From Albifimbria verrucaria (taxonomy: Eukaryota > Ascomycota > Sordariomycetes > Hypocreales > Stachybotryaceae), in NCBI GenBank assembly GCA_020081605.1, contig JAHREC010000016.1:1116001-1180000 (forward strand): 64,000 nt of DNA, read 5' to 3'. The translations under genes were made by a program, and so were the position numbers. The notes beneath the pieces were generated by a model. That model saw only the letters and a list, made by a program, of their open reading frames with translations, searched no databases and was not told the origin of the DNA. How positions within the stretch are numbered: the stretch's first letter is position 1; the number at the start of each line of letters is the position of its first letter. Shown here one piece after another: positions 24,454 to 37,111 of this stretch.

Positions 24454-25327
24454 CTCGACAAGCGGCTCCCAATGGGTGCCTGTTGGGTCGGTGGCCGGCC
24501 TGGGGTGCGCAATGCGCGCGTCTCGCAATCGAGGGCTTCCGCTTACGGGAAGGGATCAAGTGCGCTCGCTCTGGTTTCTGTCCGGGGCTTCACAGCGCCG
24601 TGGCGGCGACCATGGTCTGCTGTCGGTGACGGGGAGTGAGATGAGATGGGTCGACGAGCTGCCCCTCCAACCCCACGGTGAGATGAGCGGGGTGGAAGCG
24701 GGATCTATGAGCTGGACGCGCGCTCGCTGCTGAAACCGCCTAGGAGCGTATGTCTTCGCACAAGGCCGAGAGCCTCTGGTCGCATACGCCTCTCCGAGTA
24801 TGAGTCTTCGCCGTGTCGCATGTGCCGGGTCCAGCAGGTAGCCTCGGCTCAGTTAATTGGCCTCTGGGGCGGGTTGTCGTTGTTGTTGTCGCAAACGATT
24901 GCGGCTCTTTGCAGCGGGAAGATGTGCTCTTTAAGGCACCACGGCTCCCCACGTCATTCGAGTCTCACACGCAGCAAGGCTCCAACCTTCAATCTGTGGT
25001 TGTCCTCAATCCTGCTGCCTATAGGTGCGTACCTCGAAGACGCACCAGCCGCACTCGACGCTTGAGCTCCATGGCAATGCGTGGGGCACGTGACCGTCAT
25101 CAAGATGCCGGTTACTTTCTATACTTTACTTTGGCATTTGCCTCACTCTTCCAGAATCCACCCAGCATGGCGACGTCAACGGAGGAAAACGAGCGCCCTG
25201 TCCATGTCATCCACCCGGGGCTTACCTGCGTCTCGCTCTTTTCCGGCGACGCCTGGTTTCTGTACGGACCACAAATCTGCAACGGGGCAGCGCCTGCGCC
25301 ACATCCCGACCTCACGACGAAGTGATG
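24454..25327. other. Intergenic region upstream of the Hsp70-like gene
   Basis: A GC-rich stretch with long open frames on both strands but no recognisable motif. It contains the promoter of the Hsp70-like gene. I list no gene here. Confidence 0.4.
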
Positions 25328-25562
25328 CTAGCCAAAAATAATCTCAACCACAGCCACGTTGCGCTCGCTGTCGACGACCAATCGAACAATCCGTCCCTGG
25401 CCCCTTTGAGAAACGAGCTGCTTGTCTGTGAGCTGCTGCATGCTTGCGGAGTCTTTCGAAACAATGCCTAAGCCATACCATACTATGCTATGCCATGCCA
25501 TGCCATGCAGCAACAGCATCACTCTGCTTACCGCTTTCAATGCCACGTCACTCACGGTCCAT
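25328..25562 (-). CDS. Possible 48-aa protein, two exons, unknown
   Basis: A tentative gene. ATG at 25562-25560 is followed after 7 nt by a GTGAGT donor (intron 25468-25555, ending CTTAG). The second exon gives IVSKDSASMQQLTDKQLVSQ and ends VAVVEIIFG at TAG. The exon has a regular amphipathic pattern and good codon usage, unlike the flanks. The intron contains a (TGGCA)n-type pentanucleotide array. A second GTAAGC donor lies at 25531, so alternative splicing or a different upstream exon is possible. I do not recognise the family; it could also be the last exon of a longer gene. Confidence 0.3.
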
Positions 25563-26360
25563 AAGTCAACAGTCCACTTTTCATGTATTCAGTTTGCCTT
25601 GTTCAGTATCTAAGTCTCGACCATGACATGCTCACGATCCCATTATTAAATATTTACTACATCTTGCCGACCTCAGATATCGAAAGATGCTGCCCCGGCT
25701 CTCCATTGGCCAAGCACCCCTTCGAGGGGTGTGATCCCAGCGACTCGGCCACCACGACAGCCTCAGGCTGGCTCTTCTACACCGTCTGCCTTCCCGCAGC
25801 GCCGTGTTTTGCCTGGCCCCGAGACGTCCGGGCATATCCTTGCTTGCCAATGGAGCAGCACGGTGTTTCATAACCACTCACCCCTATGCATAGTGATTGA
25901 GTGGTCCAGCCAAAGAAGAATGTCTCCCAATCCTTGTATAAGAATAGTCTAACAAATGAAAAAGTACGGAAATATCGCCTAGGCAAGATGTTTGTTCCAA
26001 CCAAAGTCCAGCGGCGAGACTTTCGCTCTCGCCCTTCTCAGTCTATGGGGTATTTGGTACTCGGAATCCCGAGTAGAAACGAAGAAATGACAAGGAAAAT
26101 TCTCAAAGATAACGAGCAGTGTGCGGCGCGTACCAGGCCGGGTATTGTAAAATAATTCGGGTCGCTGATTCGAACGAAGAGAACGGATGTGAAGTCGCAT
26201 CAAGATGCCCAAGTATCGTTTGGCCGCCAATGGTGAACTTTCCCAGAATTTCACAAACCCAACACCAAACACCAAAACCATGCGTTGTAAATCCCCATCA
26301 ACTATTGCTTTTTCGTCGCGCTTGAACGCGATCGTATCATTGTGTACTAGACGTATTCGT
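25563..26360. other. Intergenic region
   Basis: No supported gene. It contains a short perfect inverted repeat, TACTCGG-aatc-CCGAGTA, near 26057-26074, and the 3' flank of the kinase gene. Confidence 0.35.
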
Positions 26361-28753
26361 CTAAAATCTGTTACCGGCCGCCCAGATGCTCGCCGAGGCT
26401 GACGCCGCCCACTCGCTCTCCTCGTACGGAGGAGTCGGCCACTTGTACTGCCCATCCGTCTTCTTGCTCAGGTCCAAGGGTTTGGGCGTCATGGCAACAT
26501 GTCCATCTCCAAACAGAACTTGGTTACCGTTGGCAGATGGCGAGGGAGTAGGATAAGGATTCGATAGGCCAAGGTTGCTGGCCGATTGTCGAAGTGGCTT
26601 GTTGGTGTCCTTGTCCATCCGCTTCATGACCCGTCGGGTTGACGTCAATACTTCATCAAGAAGTTCATCTTCCTCATCGGGGCCTCGTACTGCTGCACTC
26701 CTTGGGCAGCTTGAGCGCGTCGCGTGCGGCTCGAGATGGGTCCGGTACGGGCAGCTCCAATCAGATTATCGACCGATCGATGCTGCTGAGGCAGAGAGTG
26801 GTGCCTCTTCAGGTTTGTTGTGGTCGAGCTGAATTGGTGAGCTGGGACAGGTGGTCGCCCATCAAGGTTGTTCTGAACATCGCGCAGAGCCTTGTCCAAG
26901 GATTCATAAACCTCACCCTTGGGGATGGGGCTGCTCTGCTGATCCACAATCATCGAGGATCTGTTGCTAGCCCAAGGGCCGCAGCCAACCTGAGCCTCAG
27001 CATCGTCATATGACGGCGAGACGGGGTTTGATGTCGACCTGAGAAGCGGCGCGCCCTCTTCCGAAGGTGGGAGAAGAACCCTTCCTTTTGTCCGCTGGGA
27101 GGAGACGCAAGGCCGGTGTTGCCATTGAGGGCGCGCTCGGCTTGCTGGCGGTGCATCTCGGCATAGTTGTTCGTGCTCGAAGCCACAGACAGCTGGCGGC
27201 TGACCTTCTTGGACTTGTCCTGAACACCATTGGCGTGAGCGTCCACGTAGCCGGCGTTTGCCCGAGCTGTAACGGCATCAGAAAGTGGTGAAATCGGGCG
27301 GATGGTTGGCAGAATAGGCATAGGCGCCACGTTGGAAAAGCCGTTTGTCCAGGTGCTTCGCTTGCTTGCCGCTTGACGCTGCTTGTTGGCCGCTGGGGAT
27401 TCGATAGCAGGGCTCGACACTTGAACAGGAGCAGCACGAACGGGAGTTGGCTCCTTCGCAACAACCTGCACCAGGTTGGGCTCGGGGTCTCCGAGCGACC
27501 GATAAGAGACTTGCGGAACCAGGATGGCTTGGAGGTTACTGGGACAGGCGAACTGGCCTCCTTAGGGTTGCGGCCAAGGTCAGACTGCTTGCGACCGAGT
27601 ATCTTGGATGCCGACGACCTGGGCCTCAAGGGATCCACAGCGTCGCTGAAATATTCGTGGGCAAGGGCCTGCGATGAAGTAGGTCGAGTCTTAGGGTCCC
27701 ACATCAAACACCAGGTAACGAAGTGGCTCAGCGATGCGGGCCACTGGGGAGCTTGCAGAATGGTATCCATCGCGTGGGGAGCCATCTTGGGGAATGAGAA
27801 GCCCAGCTTGGCAGCAAGTCTGAGACCCTCACGCCATTCACCGCCTCCGACGCGAGAGCCAGACTTGCTGTACCAGTTGCCAGGGCTGCCCATGATCTCG
27901 CAAACTCTCCAAACCTGATCCATCTCGTTTCCGCCAGGAAGAGGGGCTTCAAGGTTGCGACCTCGACGGCCATTGCACCCACAGCCCAGATATCGACGGG
28001 CGCAGAGTACTCGCCGGCTCGGAGAAGAACCTCGGGGCTCGGTACCATCTGGTCGAGACGTAAGTAGTATATGGCAGTTTCGAATGAGTCTCTCGCGCAA
28101 GGCCGAAATCCGCAATCTTAACGGCGTAGGTAGGAGGTGTTGAGGGTGGCGTGACGAGGGCGGAGTAGCGTCGGAAAGAAGCGGACGTCTCTTGGTGTGC
28201 TGAGGTAGAAACGAGAATGTTCTCGGGCTTGATGTCGCGGTGGAAGAAGTGATGCGAGTGGATGTGTTCGAGTCCACGCATGATCTGGAAGAGGATGCTC
28301 TTAACGCTGCTGTTGTCGAGACACTTGTGGTCTCTGGCCTTCATCAACTGATACAGGTTGCCCTCCATATACTCCATAGCAATATGCAGCTTCTTGCTGT
28401 AGGGATCCAGGAAAATATCCAAGGCGGGAACGAGGTGAGGATGCTGAGGAGGGTTCGGAGGAAGACGACTTCACGAAGCTCGGCACATTGAGCAAAGCTT
28501 TCAAACGTCTTCTTCATCGACTTGATGGCAACCTAGAACAAGTGTTACGATTGGAAACGCGTGAAAACCACGGATCGGATGAAGAGCTTACCACTGTGCC
28601 TCGGCGGGCGATGTTGGCACCGGCCGTCCTCACTCGGGCCAAAACAACGTTACCGAAACTTCCATCGCCAATCTCCTTGAGCACTTCGAAACGGTCTTCC
28701 AGAGCCATTGTGTGAGGAGCGCCACGATGGGCCAGATCGCTAGAAACGGTCAT
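26361..28753 (-). CDS. Ime2/RCK-MAK-type serine/threonine protein kinase
   Basis: CMGC kinase of the Ime2/MAK/ICK group, which controls meiosis and sexual development in fungi. The start chosen is ATG 28753 ([14 protein letters not shown]); the inner Met 28708 is an alternative. The glycine loop is [15 protein letters not shown]. The intron 28533-28591 precedes [12 protein letters not shown] (catalytic Lys). [12 protein letters not shown] is the catalytic loop, [10 protein letters not shown] the DFG motif, and [14 protein letters not shown] the activation loop with a TxY site. About 400 residues of disordered Ser/Pro-rich tail follow, ending in [16 protein letters not shown]. About 780 aa. 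Six frame breaks are inferred (near 28446, 28034, 27937, 27484, 27023 and 26679), mostly at C4/G4 runs and each fixed by one added base. The long, low-complexity upstream region suggests complex transcriptional control, as for other Ime2 genes. Confidence 0.9.
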
Positions 28754-29244
28754 TTTGTGAGAGGGAGACAAGGTGGTGTAGTCGATATAGAAATGCAGGA
28801 CGCGCAGTGGTCCTTGGTGTCCAAGGGACGGGTAGTGGTGACGAAGCCTGTGCGAAGGCAAGCTCCCGACACCGCCGGATGGGTGAGTGAGCGAGCTCTG
28901 TCGAAGAGCTGGACCTCTCTTTACGGGAGCATTCAGGTGGGCAGGGCGTCGAGTGAGTGGATGTGCTCGAGCTGGTGGTGTCGATATCGCAGCGATGGTG
29001 AGGTATGCCGATGTTCGAAAGAGAGGAAGGGCTCCGAGCTTCGAGGTTAGGGCGAGCAGGAGTAGCCGTCCAGATTAAGAGCGAACGAGAGAGAGATTGA
29101 ATGGTGGTGTCGGAGGGATAGATGGGGAGGGAGAGAAAGAGTGACTGAAGCGGAAACGAGTGTGATTTCCAAGAGTGGATGCAGACGATATAATTAAAAG
29201 GAGAGCTGGGAGTCCAAGGGACCAGGGGGTAAGGTATGGTAAGG

Positions 29245-29281
29245 TAAGGTAGGTGTGGTATGGTATGGTATGGTATGGTAC
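29245..29281 (+). repeat. (TATGG)n pentanucleotide microsatellite
   Basis: Consecutive ggtat/tatgg units just upstream of the kinase gene. Degenerate aaggt/aggta units precede them from about 29221. Confidence 0.8.
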
Positions 29282-29712
29282 AGTATTGCACGGAAAAGTA
29301 GCTCGAACCGGCTGATCGGGGAGGGATCCTCAGGCCACTAGCGCTTGGGAGAAGCCCACAGCTATTGTCTCCAGGGACCGGTCAATGCAGGACGCGAAAG
29401 TACCGGCGTTGGTGATGAGGGTGGCGATAGACGACGAATGTCCCCTGGGGCCATGGATTGCAAGACACACGATTTGTCTAGCCCTGAGGTGGGATGGATA
29501 TGCCGGAGAAGAGGAGGAGGGTGAGGTAAGAGTGAGAGTGAGAACGAGAGTGAGAGCGAAAACGATTTGAGGAAAAAAGGATCAGAAGGGGAAAAGAAGG
29601 AAGAGTGCAGTGCAGCGCAGTGCAGTACTGGTGCAGGTGCAGGCGCAGGTGCAGGTGCAGCAGCACAGCGTACGGGTAGCGCAGGACAGCAGAGCCCGGT
29701 GTGGGTAGCGTC

Positions 29713-30670
29713 AGGTACCTTGAGGCGGTACCTGAATTTAGCAAGCCGTAGGGCCAAAGGGCTCAGGCAAGCAAGGTACCTTGAGAAACCAGCCTGCGGG
29801 AATGCGCAGGATCTGGACGTGAGGAAAACACCCAATATGGTGGGTTGACGTGGGTAGACACAGGTACCTTCAGCACTGGATCGTACCGTACCTTACGGGC
29901 CTCGCACCCCAGCGCTGAGCAGGGCGCGCACAGACAGGGCAGGCAGGCCAAGCAGCGCAAAGCAAAGGCAGAGCAGAGCAGCGCAAAGCACACCACGCCG
30001 CGAGGGTAGCCGTAAAGGGTCACGGCGCTGGCTGGGCTAGCCCGTGTCGCAGATGAGCAGTGCAATGCGCTCGGCGTGGTGGTGCCCAATGAGCGACAAC
30101 GTACAGGGCCCTTGGGGTCCGGAAGAGGCCAGGAAAGGCGGGAAAACCTCGTCCAAGGGGACAAGGGCAGCCACCTGGGTTTGTAGCTCAGGGAGAGAGA
30201 GGAGAGGAGAGGGAGGGGCCCCGGCGAGATTTGATTCACGGCGACAGTGAATTCAAGCGACCCAGACTTCGCAACGGGCGGGCGCGTGTGTGAGCGACGA
30301 TGGAGACGGGCGAGTGTCGATGCCATGGGTTTGTGGTAGCGGACCAGGGCTGTTTTGGGTCCAGGGGTGGTAATGGGTGGCCGCAGCGGTGATAGGGATG
30401 GGAAGGGGATGCGATGGGACACGATGCGGCGCGGTGCGATGCAATGGTAGTGAGCGAGCGTACCGTGGTAGGGTAGGATAGAAGAAGGAAAAGAAGGGGC
30501 ATGAATTTGGGGACCTTGTCGCTGGTGGATGAACGAGTTTAGCGTCAATGCTCAGAAAGGGGTGGTGCTTCTCTGGGGGTCCCTCGGTTCCTCCCTGGGG
30601 GTCGCGGTACCTGCCAGCGCGTGGCTGGCCAGCGCCCACGTCAGGTACCTGGGCCCGCGTGAGGTACCTG
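29713..30670. repeat. Cluster of GGTACC / AGGTACCT palindromes
   Basis: GGTACC occurs near 29714, 29727, 29775, 29862, 30607, 30640 and 30662, several as AGGTACCT. That is far above the one per about 4 kb expected by chance. The spacing is irregular. This could be a dispersed regulatory palindrome or footprints of a short repeat. A related taggtacc / ccctaggtac cluster lies at 56350-56425. Confidence 0.65.
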
Positions 30671-33600
30671 GGGGTGGGTGCTTGCCTGTTTCCTTTTCTC
30701 ACGAGTCAAAATTGGCCAATTTACGTGGCGAACCAGGGGCTGCCCGGGCTTATTATTAGTCTCCCGGAAAGGGGCGAGGCTAGCAAAATAGAAGAAGAAA
30801 AATCACAAAATGCTACCCTTCCACTTGTACCTACTGTGCCTACTGTGCCTACTGTGCAGGCCAAGGTTGGCTTAAAATTGTGCAGGCTGGGCGCCGTACC
30901 TCAGGGCACGCTAATAAGCTTCCGTCCCTGTAGTCCAGGCCGTCCTCGCCCTGTGCCTGAGCAGGGCGCATCATCCATCCGCTATGTAATGTAATGGATG
31001 GACGTCAGCACGCATGAGGAATTGCTTAACCAGCAGAAGACATCCAAAATAGAAACAGGATTTCTACAATAGAAGGTGCCTACGGGATGACGAGGCTGAG
31101 CTGCCCGTTTGTTTGTTTGTCCAGCCTCCCTTTCTGAAAAGGGCAGCAAGGGCAAGAAAGGAAAGAAAATAATCAATTAATAATAAGAAAGTAAAAAAAA
31201 ATTGACAGACTCCTGTTTCAATGCAACTCAACGCTCCCAGTCACAGTCGCAGTCCCGGATATGGAAAGATGTAAACAATGAGCCCAGCATTTCTCCCACC
31301 GGCTTACAACACAACACAACCACAACCCTAACACGTTAGTTAGTAAACAGATCGCCCATCCATTCGTTCATGCACCTGCACTGGCTACCACGATCTGCGC
31401 TTCATTGGCCGCTCTGTTGCCGTAGCGTCCACGTCCCGGCCTCGTCCAAGGAAAAGCCCGGTCAGGCCCATCACGGCAAAAAGACGGTGGGCATTGGCTG
31501 CACCACAAATGCAGCAAACAGGCTCTCGTTTCTGGTGCCAGCGCAGCACAGCATAGCATAGCACGGCACAGCACAAACAGCATAAATACCTTTTGCTCCA
31601 TCCGCCGCTTTCAAATCACCCGGGGACGGGGACCGTTCCGGAAATGGGGCAACCGCCTCTCCCATTCGACAACCACAGGGCCCGTCAAGGGAGCCAGTTT
31701 GGGGAGGGTCCCTCGAGTCCTCAGGCTGATGTAGTGCCAAGACGACTGAGGATGAGGCATCCTGACTGATGACGCGCGACCAACCAGGAGCTACGCGTAC
31801 TGTACATAGTAGACTACGTGACCACGAGCAAAGTCCAACACGGCAAGCCACCACCCTCTTCCCCTCCTCTCCTCTCGCGCTCCTCTAGTTCCTCAACGCA
31901 CGAGCTCTGATCGACGCCGTAGTGCAGAAGTTTACGAAGCTTGCAAGAGCCGGAATTGTCACTATTGAAGACGGCACTAGAACACGAAATTACCTGAACC
32001 TTGTTCGCAGTCCCACTCTCCCGGCGCGCGGGTGTTATCCTATCGAGTCCCTGGAGAAAGGCCCCATCAGGACGCCCACATCTGTATCAAACGTCCCGGT
32101 AAGGCTCATAACATGCCTTGTTCACGGGAGATTGTCAATTTTCGAGAACATTACCTTTTCGTATGAACCTGGTCCTTCTCCTCGGATCATCCGTCGCGGG
32201 TATCTCGCCCTCTTCCCTTCACGCCCCTCCCTAACCTCTATTGTTCTTTGTTGGCCCATGCACTGAACCAAGATGATGACAATGTACAAGTTACCGTGGA
32301 AGATGGTGGCTGTCTAACGGCAGCAGGATTGCTCGATCAAGTACCGAGCACCTCAGAGGCTGGCCATGCCAAAACGTTGGTGCGCCATTATCGTAAACCG
32401 CCCAGGGGTCGCGATGAATGACCCCCTTTTCATCATTGGTGGTGGGGCTGGTTGTCAAAAAGCCACGAGCTGTTGTGGTGCGGGTGGCTGGGAGCGACTT
32501 TTCCAACGTGTTGTTGATCATGCGTTGTGTTGGGCCCGGCTGAACCACTATCGTGTGACTTCTGTTAGCCTTCTAGTGCTCGCGGCTGGTGATCCGGAAT
32601 TGCCTCCATGTCGGTAATCACCCACCCACCCATGCCACGAGTTACCATGCCTTGTCATGCCTTGTCATGCCTCGGTCACGCCCAACACGTGCACAATCAG
32701 GAATTTTCTCAACCCCGGTTCCCTTGCCGTCCAGTTGAGGTCCACGGAGATCGCAATGAGATCAAATGAGATGCGCATGGAGACGCCCAAGCCGTTGAAA
32801 CGCGACGGCCGGCAATGCAAGGGCTGCACTATGGAAGTAAAAGAAAGCAAGCCATGCCTGGTCAATGCAAGGAGTCCCAGCTTTGCGCGATCTACCTCCG
32901 CTTGCTTTTCCCACAATGCCCACTAATGCTGTAAACAACAGCGGATAGACGCAAGGGGTGCTGTTGGTCCGGCCACGTTCAATAGGTCCTTGACTGTAGG
33001 TGATATCACGGCTGCTACGTGCGTATTACAGTCGATTGCCACTCACTCATAGCATCCTTACATGCTTGCCGTGCTGACTCCATCTCCCTTTCGAGAGAGA
33101 TTGCGGCCATCCATCCTGCGTTATGGATACACATCCATGCCACAGCAGTCGCTCACGCAACCATCTCGGAGGTGACAAAGCCGGCACGTCCGGATAGTGT
33201 GGTGACACAGAAATAAAGAAGTTTCCGTCCGCTCCCAAAAGGTAGGTGTGTAGCCTATTCGGAGATTCTATCCATATGCAGCAACCGAGTGCCGATAGTG
33301 TTCCAGGGAATTTCAGAGCATGATTTTCTGGGTCAGGGGCTTCAAATCAACAATGGGTAATTCCAAAACACCCGTACCCGTTTCCCGTTGTTCTATACTT
33401 CTCAGGGGATCTCACGTTAGTCAACCGACCAGCTGGGTTGGACCGCCCAGCACGTGTTTCGACCCCGGTTGTGTGCCTGCACAGACTCTTCTCTTGCATT
33501 GGGACCTGCAGACGATGTCACCATACTTGTGCCTTTCATTACCTTGTAGATTTGGTGTGACGGCCGCAGGAACAGAGGAAGGAATAGGAACCAGATGTCC

Positions 33601-36600
33601 AGGTAATACGATGACCCTTCAACATAGACCTTGTCCGTCTGCAAAACATAATAAGCACGCTGTCTGTGGGCAGCCTGCTCATCTCATCGGACTTTAGGTG
33701 GAGAATCGAAGAGGGTTACTCCCGCTGGGACACCCCGAGAAAAGTTCCTCTGGAACGGGAGCCCCTTGAGCTCTAAATTGATGGGATGCGTGGATGGTTG
33801 GACGCCGGCGTCTCGCTCAGGGAGGATGGGTGACGAGGATCAGCGTCATGTAGATCAGCACTCACCTCTTCCGAACATTCTCCCGGTGGATGCGGGAGAG
33901 GATCCAAGGCTGACGGCACGCCATGACCTCTCATGCCTTTTCGAGTCAACGGCGAGTGCCGTAGCCAACGAACGTTAGCTACCGCTACAGACTGCGACGA
34001 AACTGTCGGTGCCGTGGCCAACCAACGCCGTTGCCTGCACGTTGGGAGTTGCGACTGTGCCGTTTGCACGCTGTGCCTGTCTCAGATATTGGCCACACGC
34101 CACCAATCGGTGGCTGGGAAACATGCGTCGGCCGGTTTGAATCCGAGTGCAAACACGCAGCCTGCCGCCTCTCGACGGAAGCAATCCGGTTCCCGGTTCG
34201 AAGGCGCCCCTATCTCGACACAACTTTGACACACGTCCGTCCACAACTTCAACACGCTGCTCCAACACACCTCATGGCAGTGCTCCGCATCTGTCATCGT
34301 TAACCCAAGCGCGAGAACCCTTTGTTCCCCACGCAAAATAGCTAGAGGTCAATGCAGCAAGTAGACACATAACGTGTTTCAAAGCATCCAGAAGCCCTAA
34401 GCCTGCAAACCAATGCCCCACGCGGCCGTTGACATTTCCCATCGTGATCTGTGGAAAGAGGGATTGCCCAGTTAGCGCTCGTTGTTTTGCTATTGAAACG
34501 ATCAGTCTACTATAGCCCTCGCGGCCCTGTCGCTTCCCCTATCCTCCAAGTTCCAAGACCCATCGTAGAAGTGGAATAGGCCTTCTTTCCAGGCGGCATT
34601 GCTTCTCCCGTCCGATGACATGCAACGAGATGAACGGGGCTCCCAAGCATGGGCGTTTGAAATGCGCGCCATCAGGCGCCCTGTCGCATCTCATCTTTCC
34701 AGCGACCCAGACCCCTCTGTGGATCATGGTCTTCCCGCGACAGACGACAATATTTTTCTCTCGACGTGGTAGGTTGGGCGGACTCGGTCATTATCCTAAC
34801 AGAGTGCCCCAGCACCAGCAGCACCGTGGCTAGCTAGTGTCTCGCGTCAGCTGTCGATGCAGTTTGCTTTTTGTCCCCTCCTCTGTCTGCTCATGTCATC
34901 CGCTGTGTTTGCGCATTAGCCTTAAGACGGCACGAATGCTTCTTCGGCTGACGTTTGGCTTGACTCTCCTCGAGTGGCGGTCAATGCACGAGCAGTCCCG
35001 CAGACTATAGACGTGTCTAACACCTGGAAGGTGGGTTTTCTCAGCAATATCAGCTTTGCCCTGGGTTAGCCACATCACGAGTCATCTCACAGGCAGACCA
35101 ATGCCGGCGGTTGACTCGCATGTATCGGCTCGGACGGTGGTGGCCGAGAGGCCGCAGGTGGTGGTGCCGCAGCCACATCGTTTTTATTAATGATAATGTC
35201 TCGTTGACCCCAGCAAGCCGTCTCTTGGCCGTCATTGCACGATCGCGTGGCGCCGGTGCGAACCTCATGAACAGGTCAGTGTTTGCAGGTTTTTGCGAAC
35301 AGGCCGCTTCTCCGCTGCAGCCATTTCCCCAGAATGGGCTGTATGCATATGCAAGGACAGCTGTGGATGCAGCCATGCGGTGGGAAAAGCAAGGCGGGTG
35401 GTAAATTGCCTGTGTCAGATTTGTACTCGAATCGTATGCTCCTGGAGCTAGATAGTCGTGTAGGTGATGAAATTTGAAGTCCAACCAGCACGTTGTATAC
35501 GCCGTTATTCTCAAGGCGTGTTCTTGAACGAAAGCAAACCGTTATTTTATTATTTTGCACTAGCACATCATTGCACCTCCCATCTGACACTTTTTGCATG
35601 CCATTTGGTATTGTAGAGTTCCCTTTGTAGGTGCACGTTACAGGTATGTAGTTTTACTCCTTGCATTCCTGAGTGAAGGTAGTGGTGAGGGCATGAATTT
35701 GCTGTAGGGTAAGGCGTGGATATGTTCGACAGGACAGCATATTCTCATCGTGTTGTATAAACATGTGAATTTATGGACATAGATGATGCTGGAAAGGTCC
35801 GTAAATGGACTTTCGTAATTAATATTAAACCAGGCTGTGACCCGTAGTGTTGGGTTGGCAAAGTCAAAGTAAACAGTAGTTTTGCATCGTCCCATCGTTC
35901 CTATAAAACTTCAATTACCTTACGATACCCAGCAGATAAGGGTTGGCAAAGAGGCTGATGATTAACAAAGTAAAAACACTGATTTGCTTATGATAGAATG
36001 AAATACTTAATAACAATAAAACTTTAAGAATATAACAATCTAAAATTTATAATGTTTAGCTGCACCTACTTCTCGGTAGCGAGGACTTCAGGTCTCTATT
36101 GACAATTATGAGAGATCAGTCAACAGATCGAATTCACGCGGCCGGGTACTTCCTCATTGTTGAGTATTTATTGTCGTGTTATATACATGCCTCGGCGTAT
36201 TGTACTGTACAGCCATTGTTTGATGCAATATTCGAGAAAGTTGGGGCTATAATAGGAACATGACCAGGTAGGCAGATGGTACCGGTATCCAAGTTTACGA
36301 GGATAACCCATCGTTTACTTGTGTATTCACTATCACGGAGCATACCACACTAACATTTACATTAAGGCAGATGAGGGGAAGATCTAGCACCCGGCTTTCT
36401 TGATGTTTGTATTTCTTTATTTTTCTCACCGTGGTTAAAAAGAGAAATGAATAGGACTCCCTCGTGAATGATCGATGCCAAAGTCAACAATAAAGAGATA
36501 TTGGTGAAAGCGAGCCACAAAGGTACACCAGGAAGTTTTTCGGGGCCAGAGCCTTTTTTCATCACTCTATATCCAGATATATACGAAGGTTGGGAGAAAA

Positions 36601-36978
36601 GCGAGCCAATTTTTCGTCTCTTCCACACATGCCGTGAAACGTGAAACAGGTCGTACACAAGGCATACATACCCTCGAGGAAGAAAAGGCAACTCCAGCCA
36701 ACACTTGCCTGCTGCACTCCGGGCTGCCACCTGCCAATCTTCTCCCTCTTCCACCTTGCATCACCTCGCCTCGAGCTATCCGGGAAACGTTTCTCCATCA
36801 TCTTCCCAACTCAGATCATCTTATCTGTTACATTATTTATCCTTCCTACATCACTCTTTAGCGATCAGCGTGTCTCTCGCGAGCCTCGTTGATGATCCTC
36901 TTGCACTCGACCACTGTGCTTCAACAAACTTTTCCCTCCTATCCGAAGCTTTAAAAACTTTACGCAACTCATCGTTTC

Positions 36979-37106
36979 GTAAGTATCAGCACCCCACAGC
37001 CCCTTCTTCATCTTTACATCCCTCGCTGAGCATGTCCTCTACACACCAACACGCCATCTTAGCCCAGCCTCACTTGTTCCCGACAAGCACACTGACAACA
37101 TCATAG
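36979..37106 (+). other. Probable 5'-UTR intron of the Stc1-domain gene
   Basis: GTAAGT at 36979, a CTGAC branch-like motif, and an acceptor ATAG at 37104-37106, six bases before the ATG at 37112. Length 128 bp. Confidence 0.5.
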
Positions 37107-37111
37107 TCAAG

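Larger units (their letters stand above)
28754..37111. promoter_or_regulatory. 8.4-kb intergenic region, repeat- and low-complexity-rich
   Basis: No supportable protein gene in 8.4 kb. Left part (28.8-31.0 kb): a (TATGG)n array at about 29245-29281, purine-rich GAGA tracts, AGC/GCAGAGCA words at 29605-29670 and 29937-29990, and several GGTACC palindromes between 29.71 and 30.67 kb. A 9-nt tandem repeat (cctactgtg, three copies) lies near 30828-30857. Middle: a cagcatagca-type tract at 31540-31580 and a tandem catgccttgt repeat at 32646-32670. The stretch 35.5-36.6 kb is AT-rich. 36.7-37.1 kb is the pyrimidine-rich leader of the Stc1-domain gene. Unannotated ncRNAs could exist but I cannot show them. 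Confidence 0.4.

Noticed and set aside
24813..25325. Plus-strand 170-codon open frame upstream of the Hsp70-like gene
   Set aside because: No motif, poor codon pattern, and it sits in GC-rich sequence where chance frames are long.
26361..28753. Kinase as a decayed pseudogene
   Set aside because: All catalytic motifs are kept and every break is a one-base change, mostly at homopolymers; sequence error is more likely.
30820..30860. Short direct repeats as a possible CRISPR array
   Set aside because: Repeats are 9 nt without spacers; a simple tandem repeat in a eukaryotic genome.
31922..32266. Plus-strand 114-codon open frame
   Set aside because: No recognisable domain, no splice context; likely chance.
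34120..34160. tRNA B-box-like sequence (ggtttgaatcc)
   Set aside because: No matching A box or cloverleaf around it.
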